In this document: piece by piece, positions 5,421 to 9,742 of the stretch
Layout of the letters: each line of letters starts with the position of its first letter
Numbering within the stretch: position 1 is the stretch's first letter
Assembly: GCA_964599655.1 (NCBI GenBank)
Contig: CAZRGV010000190.1
Span: forward strand, 1-9,742
Source: CAZRGV01 sp964599655
GTDB lineage: Bacteria > Planctomycetota > Planctomycetia > Isosphaerales > Isosphaeraceae
DNA length: 9,742 nucleotides
Direction of reading: 5' to 3'
The notes under the pieces: generated by a model
The model's database searches: none
The model's input: the letters and a program-made list of their open reading frames with translations, nothing else
Told to the model about the DNA's origin: nothing
Program-made: the position numbers and the translations under genes

Positions 5421-6893
5421 TCAACCCACGAGGGCCTTGATGGGTGTGCCGGTACTGAGGGCGAGGGGGCGGTCGAGATGGTCGTGGAGGATGGTCTCGG
5501 GCGAGATTCCAAGGGCCTTGTAGATGGTGGCGGCGATGTCCTGGGGCGTGACGGGGTGATCGGCGGGGTAGGCGGCATCGCGATCGCTGGCGCCGAAGAT
5601 GGAGCCGCCAGGGAGGCCGCCACCGGCGAAGAGAACGGTGTAGCAGTGCGGCCAGTGGTCGCGGCCGTTCTTGGTGGCGCCGGCGCTCGAGGTGATCTGG
5701 CCCAGTTTGGGAGTCCGGCCAAACTCCCCCATGGCGACGACGAGCGTTTCGTCGAGCAGGCCGCGCTGGTGGAGGTCGTCGAGCAAGGCGGAGAAGCCCT
5801 TGTCGAACATGGGGAGAATCGAGCGTTCCAGCAGGCCGAAGTGCTCGCGGTGGGTGTCCCAGGTCTGGTCGTAACGGGCCCCGGTGCAGACGGTGACGAC
5901 CCGGACGCCGGCCTCGATGAGCCGGCGGGCCAGCAGGAGGCACTGGCCGAGGTGGGGCAGACCGCCGAACTGGCGGGCTTCCTTGGTCCGGGGGTTGTCG
6001 GGGTCGAGCCCGTAGCGTTCGCGGACCGATTGCGGCTCGCGAGAGAGGTCGAAGGCGCGACGAGCCTCGGGGCTGGCGATCAGGGAAAAGGCGCTCGGCC
6101 CCGACCATCCCGACGTGGCGGCCAGGGAAAAGGCCTTGCGGTAATGAGCGTCGAGGCCGTCGACGGAGGCGGCCGCGCGGTCGTCGAGGCTGTGGTCGAT
6201 GGCTTCCAGCAGCGAGCGACGCTGGCCAACGCGGTCGAGCGAGAGGCCCCTGGGAAGGCTCAGACCCGGCACCTTGTAGCTGGGGAGGCTCGGATCGCCG
6301 GCCAGAAACGGATCAAATGCGGCGCCGAGGAATCCGGCGTCCTGACCGGGGAGGAACGCGCCGTTGTTGCTCATCCAGTCGGGGGTGTGGACGAAGTCGG
6401 GCAAGGGGCGGCCGGAGGGGCGGAGCCGGGCCACGACCGAGCCGAACGGCGGAAAATTGTCGGGGGCGGGGGCGGTGATGAGCCGTCCACGCGCCAGCGG
6501 CTCCCGGCCAGTCATGGCGAAATAGTAGCCGGCGTTGTGGTCGACGATCGTGTGATGAACCGAGCGGACCAGAGCCAGGTGATGCGCCTGACGCGCGAGG
6601 TTCGGCAGGTGCTCGCAGAACGAAAGGCCGGGAACCGTGGTGTCGATCGGCCGGAAGGCGCTCCGGATGCCCTCGGGAGCGTCAGGCTTCATATCCCAGA
6701 GGTCCTGGTGCGCGGGCCCACCCTCGAGCGCGAAAACGATGAGAGACCTCGCCTTCGACCGGGCCACCGCCGCGCGGAGCAATGCGGGCAAGCCCAGCCC
6801 AAGACCCATCCACCCCACCGCGCCAACGCGAAGAAACTCGCGGCGGCGAATACCGGCACCCAGCCGACGATCTCCGGCGGTTAACCGTAGCAT
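5421..6893 (-). CDS. DUF1501 family protein with Tat signal (paralogue 2)
   Basis: Predicted 490-aa exported protein of the DUF1501 family (alkaline phosphatase/sulfatase-like clan), activity unknown. The ATG at 6893 is supported by minus-strand GAGAGG (6904-6899) 5 nt upstream and by a Tat leader soon after (R16-R-R-E-F-L-R22, hydrophobic to about 40). An in-frame ATG at 6959 would add 22 Ser-rich residues that run into the repeat array. Signatures are EGGPAHQDLWD (57-67), VRSVHHTIVDHNAGYY (109-124), MGEFGRTP (388-395) and GRDHW (410-414). It belongs to a clearly different subfamily from the protein at 2142-3524: it is longer, has its own loop segments around 170-200, and shares mainly the short motifs. 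A DUF1549/DUF1553 partner is absent. The nuclease gene starts 171 nt downstream on the same strand; read-through is possible. Confidence 0.93.
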   Translation of the reverse strand: MLRLTAGDRRLGAGIRRREFLRVGAVGWMGLGLGLPALLRAAVARSKARSLIVFALEGGPAHQDLWDMKPDAPEGIRSAFRPIDTTVPGLSFCEHLPNLARQAHHLALVRSVHHTIVDHNAGYYFAMTGREPLARGRLITAPAPDNFPPFGSVVARLRPSGRPLPDFVHTPDWMSNNGAFLPGQDAGFLGAAFDPFLAGDPSLPSYKVPGLSLPRGLSLDRVGQRRSLLEAIDHSLDDRAAASVDGLDAHYRKAFSLAATSGWSGPSAFSLIASPEARRAFDLSREPQSVRERYGLDPDNPRTKEARQFGGLPHLGQCLLLARRLIEAGVRVVTVCTGARYDQTWDTHREHFGLLERSILPMFDKGFSALLDDLHQRGLLDETLVVAMGEFGRTPKLGQITSSAGATKNGRDHWPHCYTVLFAGGGLPGGSIFGASDRDAAYPADHPVTPQDIAATIYKALGISPETILHDHLDRPLALSTGTPIKALVG

Positions 6894-6949
6894 CGTCACC
6901 TCTCTCGGGATCTCGGAAGACGCGATGAAGACTGAAGAAGAGGAAGAGA

Positions 6950-7082
6950 TCTCTCGCAAAGTCGCAAAGGCCGCAAAGTTAGAGACAGAAGATTTAAGAT
7001 ACCTAGATTTCTTTTTAATTCAATTCTCTTCGCGGCCTTTGCGTCTTGGCGAGAAACCTCTTCTCCTCGCAACCCAAAAACG
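6950..7082. repeat. Tandem palindromic repeat, unit A
   Basis: 133-bp unit. The left arm (6952-6978, beginning tctcgcaaagtcgcaaag) and right arm (7028-7054) are reverse complements over 27 nt with three mismatches, enclosing an AT-rich spacer. The tail ttctcctcgcaacccaaaaa leads into the next unit. The spacer differs from those of units B and C, so A is the most diverged copy. Confidence 0.88.
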
Positions 7083-7208
7083 TCTCTCGCAAAGTCGCAA
7101 AGCCGCAAAGATTGAGACAGGGAATTCAAGGCTTTGATCTTATCTTTCCTTCTTCTTCGCGGCCTTTGCGTCTTGGCGAGAAACCTCTTCTCCTCGCAAC
7201 CCAAAAAC
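7083..7208. repeat. Tandem palindromic repeat, unit B
   Basis: The arms are at 7085-7110 and 7155-7181. The spacer (gagacagggaattcaagg..) is nearly identical to that of unit C, and the tail is identical to that of unit A up to the run of Ns. One base is missing from the left arm compared with unit A (agccgc instead of aggccgc). Confidence 0.88.
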
Positions 7209-7308
7209 NNNNNNNNNNNNNNNNNNNNNNNNNNNNNNNNNNNNNNNNNNNNNNNNNNNNNNNNNNNNNNNNNNNNNNNNNNNNNNNNNNNNNNNNNNNN
7301 NNNNNNNN
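7209..7308. other. Assembly gap (100 Ns)
   Basis: Exactly 100 Ns, the conventional size for a gap of unknown length. The bases before it (cccaaaaac) and after it (gtctctcgc) rejoin into the same string found at the A/B junction (7074-7090). The gap therefore most likely hides a whole number, possibly zero, of further repeat units. Confidence 0.95.
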
Positions 7309-7405
7309 GTCTCTCGCAAAGTCGCAAAGCCGCAAAGGTTGAGACAGGGAATTCAAGGCTTTGATCTTATCTCTTCTTCTTCGCGGCCTTTGCGTCTTGG
7401 CGAGA
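7309..7405. repeat. Tandem palindromic repeat, unit C
   Basis: The arms are at 7312-7337 and 7379-7405, with the same spacer as unit B apart from a few changes. The tail diverges right after aaacctcttctc, so this is the last unit. The array ends 33 bp before the stop codon of the aldo/keto reductase gene, in a gap between two minus-strand genes. Confidence 0.88.
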
Positions 7406-7438
7406 AACCTCTTCTCTTGATCGAATTCCGACGAGGGA

Positions 7439-8344
7439 TCAGCCCTTCAGGGCCTTGATGGCCTGGTCGACGCGGGTCAGCAGGTCGTCGACCTGGTCGG
7501 TCGACTCGAAGCCGATGATGAAGGCGTCGACGGTGCCGAGGCCGAGGACGAAGCGGAGCGAGGCGTCCTTGCGTTCGGGGGTGTTGATCCGGCCTTCGCC
7601 GAGGATTTTCATGCCGACGACGCCCTTGCCGGCGTCGTGCATTTCCTGGAGCTCGCTGGCGACCTCGTCGGGCTTTCGGTCATCCATGATGAGCCCTTCG
7701 GGGTTGATACGGGCGAGGTCGACCTCGACGAACGGCTCGCGTGCGGCGGTACGGAGCGGGTCCATGCCATGGCAGCTTGTGCCGTGGGCGCGGAGGATGC
7801 CCTGCTCCTTGGCCTTTCGGAGGTAATCCATGGAGCCGGCGTTTTCGGCGGGCCAGTCTTTCTTCTGCATGCAGTGGAGGAGAACGATGTCGAGGTAGTC
7901 GACGCCGAGCTCCATGCGGTAGCGTTCGAGGTGGCTGCGGCAGTTGGCCTCGTTGGTGGCGTGGGTTTTGGTCTGGATGACGTACTTGTCTCGGGGGACG
8001 CCTTTGAGGGCCTCTCGCAGGTAGGTATGCGAGCCGTACTGGTCGGCGACGTCGAAGAAGCAGATGCCGCGGTCGAGGGCGTGGCGGACGACGCGGGTGA
8101 AGCCCTTGACGCCGAGTCGGGTCTGGTTGCTGGCCTGGCCGACGCCGACGCTGCCGGTTCCCATGCCGACGAGCGAGACCTGGATGCCGGTCTTGCCCAG
8201 GGTGCGTTTCTCGGTGGGGCTCTGAGGCAAGCGGTCGCGGACAAACGCGGCGCGGGTCGAGGCCGAGGTCGAGGCGGCGGCCAGGATGGCGGTCGAGGCG
8301 GCGGCCTGAGCGAGGAAATCGCGGCGATGGACGGGCGGCGTCAT
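7439..8344 (-). CDS. Tat-exported aldo/keto reductase
   Basis: Predicted 301-aa NAD(P)H-type oxidoreductase of the aldo/keto reductase superfamily. The ATG at 8344 is chosen because minus-strand GGAGG (8358-8354) lies 9 nt upstream and it places a Tat motif at the N-terminus (R7-R8-D-F-L, Ala-rich hydrophobic stretch to about 29); an in-frame ATG at 8401 would add 19 residues. The catalytic tetrad is intact: D98 (FFDVAD), Y103 (QYGSH), K126 (QTKTH) and H157 (LLHCMQ). The C-terminal part keeps the barrel pattern (GVVGMKILG, 241-249; AFIIGFES, 274-281). Tat export would carry a folded, cofactor-loaded enzyme outside the cytoplasm, a common arrangement in planctomycetes. The substrate is unknown. 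It is transcribed divergently from the thioredoxin-like gene, and the repeat array lies downstream. Confidence 0.93.
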   Translation of the reverse strand: MTPPVHRRDFLAQAAASTAILAAASTSASTRAAFVRDRLPQSPTEKRTLGKTGIQVSLVGMGTGSVGVGQASNQTRLGVKGFTRVVRHALDRGICFFDVADQYGSHTYLREALKGVPRDKYVIQTKTHATNEANCRSHLERYRMELGVDYLDIVLLHCMQKKDWPAENAGSMDYLRKAKEQGILRAHGTSCHGMDPLRTAAREPFVEVDLARINPEGLIMDDRKPDEVASELQEMHDAGKGVVGMKILGEGRINTPERKDASLRFVLGLGTVDAFIIGFESTDQVDDLLTRVDQAIKALKG

Positions 8345-8430
8345 GGCGATTGGCCTCCGGGCAAAAGGAATGGGATCGGCGACAGGAACGCGAAGTTCCA
8401 CGAGCCGTCGCGCCGGCTCTCGAACCGACG

Positions 8431-8459
8431 ATTGTACGATCTTAAGCGCTTCGAGTCGC
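8431..8459 (-). promoter_or_regulatory. Weak candidate promoter of the aldo/keto reductase
   Basis: Minus-strand TACAAT (8436-8431) is preceded by GCGACT (8459-8454) at 17 nt. Only the -10 box is convincing; it is the same hexamer proposed for the promoter at 3643-3671. The leader would be about 80 nt. Confidence 0.3.
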
Positions 8460-8635
8460 GCCGGCCAGAGGGGATCGCCGCGTCGGTTTTCGAGGGCGTC
8501 CTGGGGAACGGGACGGACGCGCCGTCGGGGATGTCCGGAACGGCCCGTGGCGGGAATCCGCGCGAAAATCTGGGGGGTTGGCGCGTGCGGTGGGCATTCC
8601 GACGTGTTATGGTGGCTAAGGAGGCGCGGTTTGCC

Positions 8636-8648
8636 CGTCGTGACGACG
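8636..8648. repeat. 13-nt palindrome upstream of the thioredoxin-like gene
   Basis: CGTCGT-G-ACGACG has 6-nt perfect arms, about 80 nt before the start codon at 8728. It could be an operator. Otherwise the 8345-8727 intergenic region holds no gene or repeat that I can support. Confidence 0.3.
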
Positions 8649-8727
8649 ATCCCGCGCCGAGTTGGGATCGCATTGCCTATCCACTACCAATCGGCCTGGT
8701 TCCATTCCCATGGGGAGAGACTCGACC

Positions 8728-9742
8728 ATGATGCGGCATCCGATCGTTCCAGCCGTGGGCTGGGCCGTCCTGACCGTGAGTCTGGCGGCGGGCGTCGAGG
8801 CCTGGGGTCAAGACGCCAAACGTGGCGAGCCAGCCCAGGCGGCCGGAAGCGGCAAGACGTTTGACTCGCGCGAGGCGGTCAACATCTACTATGCCGATCG
8901 CTACGCCGATCTGGAACGGCAGCACATCGCCGACCTGGCCAAGGTCGCGGCCAAGGAAACGGGGGAGGCCGCCGGCGCCACCTACAGGTTGCTCTTCGAC
9001 CTGGCCATTGCCCGCAACCTTTACGACGCCGCCGAGCCGGCGGCCGAGAAGGTCATTGAGTCCGGCTCGACCCGGCCCGACGTGGTGACGCTCGCCCACT
9101 TCATCAACGTGATCGCCGAGGCCGACCGGGGCGAGTACGACGAGTCGCTCCAGGACCTGCAGAACTTCATCAAAGCCCGGGCCGGCCAGGCGCCGGCCGA
9201 TCCGACCCGCCAGGCCGATCCGAACACGGTTCTGGCGATCGGCGAGGCGTACTTCCAGCGGCTGGTCCAGGCGGGACGGTACGACATCGCCAAGAAGGTT
9301 TGCGAGCTGGCGATGGAGAACGCCACCAACCCGATGATCAAGCAGCACTTCTCCCACCGCCTGAGCCGGATCGGCATGCTCGGCAAGCCCGCGCCGGACA
9401 TCAACGGCACCGACGTCGACGGCAAGCCGGTCAAGCTGGCCGACCTGAAGGGGAAGGTCGTGCTGGTGAACTTCTGGGCCACCTGGTGCCCCCCCTGCTC
9501 GCTCGACATGCTGCGGCTGAACGCCCTGGCCGAGAAATACAAGGACAAGGATTTCGCCGTGCTGGGCGTCAACCTCGACGCCCTTCGTGAAGGCGTGCAG
9601 AGCGCCGACGCCGTCATGCCGATCGTCCGGCGCTACCTGGTCGACCATCAGGTGTCGTGGCCGAACGTGCTCAACGGCACCGGGGATCGCGACTTCGCCA
9701 AGGCGTATGGCGTGACCGAAATTCCGGCCAACTTCCTGATCA
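8728..9742 (+). CDS. TlpA-like thioredoxin-fold protein (3' end beyond window)
   Basis: The first 338 residues of an exported thiol-disulfide protein are present; no stop codon occurs before the window end. The ATG at 8728 (or the adjacent ATG at 8731) has GGGGAGAG (8712-8719) 8 nt upstream. Residues 1-28 look like a signal peptide (hydrophobic 9-22, possible cleavage near EAWGQ). Residues 45-215 are mostly helical, TPR-like, with no named domain recognised. The TlpA/AhpC-type thioredoxin domain starts near 218 (GKPAPDINGTDVDGKPV). It has the redox motif W253-C254-P-P-C257 after VVLVNFWAT, and the cis-proline segment E331-I-P333 near the cut end. It probably reduces or oxidises cysteines outside the cytoplasm, for example in cytochrome maturation or protein folding; the partner is unknown. 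It is divergent from the reductase gene. Confidence 0.92.
   Translation, partial: MMRHPIVPAVGWAVLTVSLAAGVEAWGQDAKRGEPAQAAGSGKTFDSREAVNIYYADRYADLERQHIADLAKVAAKETGEAAGATYRLLFDLAIARNLYDAAEPAAEKVIESGSTRPDVVTLAHFINVIAEADRGEYDESLQDLQNFIKARAGQAPADPTRQADPNTVLAIGEAYFQRLVQAGRYDIAKKVCELAMENATNPMIKQHFSHRLSRIGMLGKPAPDINGTDVDGKPVKLADLKGKVVLVNFWATWCPPCSLDMLRLNALAEKYKDKDFAVLGVNLDALREGVQSADAVMPIVRRYLVDHQVSWPNVLNGTGDRDFAKAYGVTEIPANFLI

Noticed and set aside
4284..6884. 866-aa open frame on the plus strand
   Set aside because: It lies antisense to three well-supported minus-strand genes (inhibitor end, nuclease, DUF1501), has low-complexity Gly/Ala/Val/Glu-rich composition and no domain. It is a GC-codon shadow.
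6896..7364. Open frames running through the repeat array and the N gap
   Set aside because: They only exist because the repeats lack stops in some frames and the Ns are translated as X. No start signal or protein pattern.
6950..7405. CRISPR array
   Set aside because: The units are 133 bp, self-palindromic, and two of the three spacers are nearly identical. There are no short repeats with unique spacers and no cas genes.
7637..8731. 364-aa open frame on the plus strand
   Set aside because: Antisense to the aldo/keto reductase, and its end overlaps the start of the thioredoxin-like gene. No recognisable domain.
8677..9648. 323-aa open frame on the minus strand
   Set aside because: Antisense to the TlpA-like gene, whose WCPPC motif, signal peptide and ribosome binding site are clear.

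Overview
The window looks like a chromosomal piece of a GC-rich planctomycete, most likely Isosphaeraceae-like. The grounds are two DUF1501 proteins with twin-arginine (Tat) leaders, a Tat-type aldo/keto reductase, a TlpA-like thioredoxin with a long helical N-terminus, and intergenic palindromic repeats. The assignment rests on recognising families, not on a search. All recognisable proteins except the nuclease inhibitor carry an export signal, so the region mostly serves the periplasm or cell surface.

Layout. 1-278: repeat-rich leader with a 55-bp direct repeat (1-55 = 190-244) and a long inverted repeat. 279-1850 (+): exported S12-type serine hydrolase with an N-terminal accessory domain, followed by a strong hairpin. 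1900-2141: no gene recognised. 2142-3524 (-): first DUF1501 protein, with a plausible promoter and a leader hairpin. 3525-3901: terminator-like hairpin and a REP-like hairpin. 3902-4300 (-): NuiA-type nuclease inhibitor. 4368-5249 (-): secreted NucA-type DNA/RNA non-specific endonuclease. 5421-6893 (-): second DUF1501 protein. 6950-7405: tandem array of about 133-bp palindromic units interrupted by exactly 100 Ns. 7439-8344 (-): Tat-exported aldo/keto reductase. 8345-8727: divergent intergenic region. 8728-9742 (+): TlpA-like thioredoxin-fold protein, cut by the window end.

The most interesting unit is the nuclease/inhibitor pair. The nuclease gene is transcribed first, and 67 nt later comes a cytoplasmic inhibitor that keeps both residues I recall as contacting the enzyme's metal site in the Anabaena NucA-NuiA complex (the Glu of the MSE motif and the C-terminal Thr). 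This resembles a secreted nuclease with self-immunity. The other genes are familiar planctomycete families with poorly known substrates. I found no mobile element gene, tRNA, rRNA or CRISPR array.
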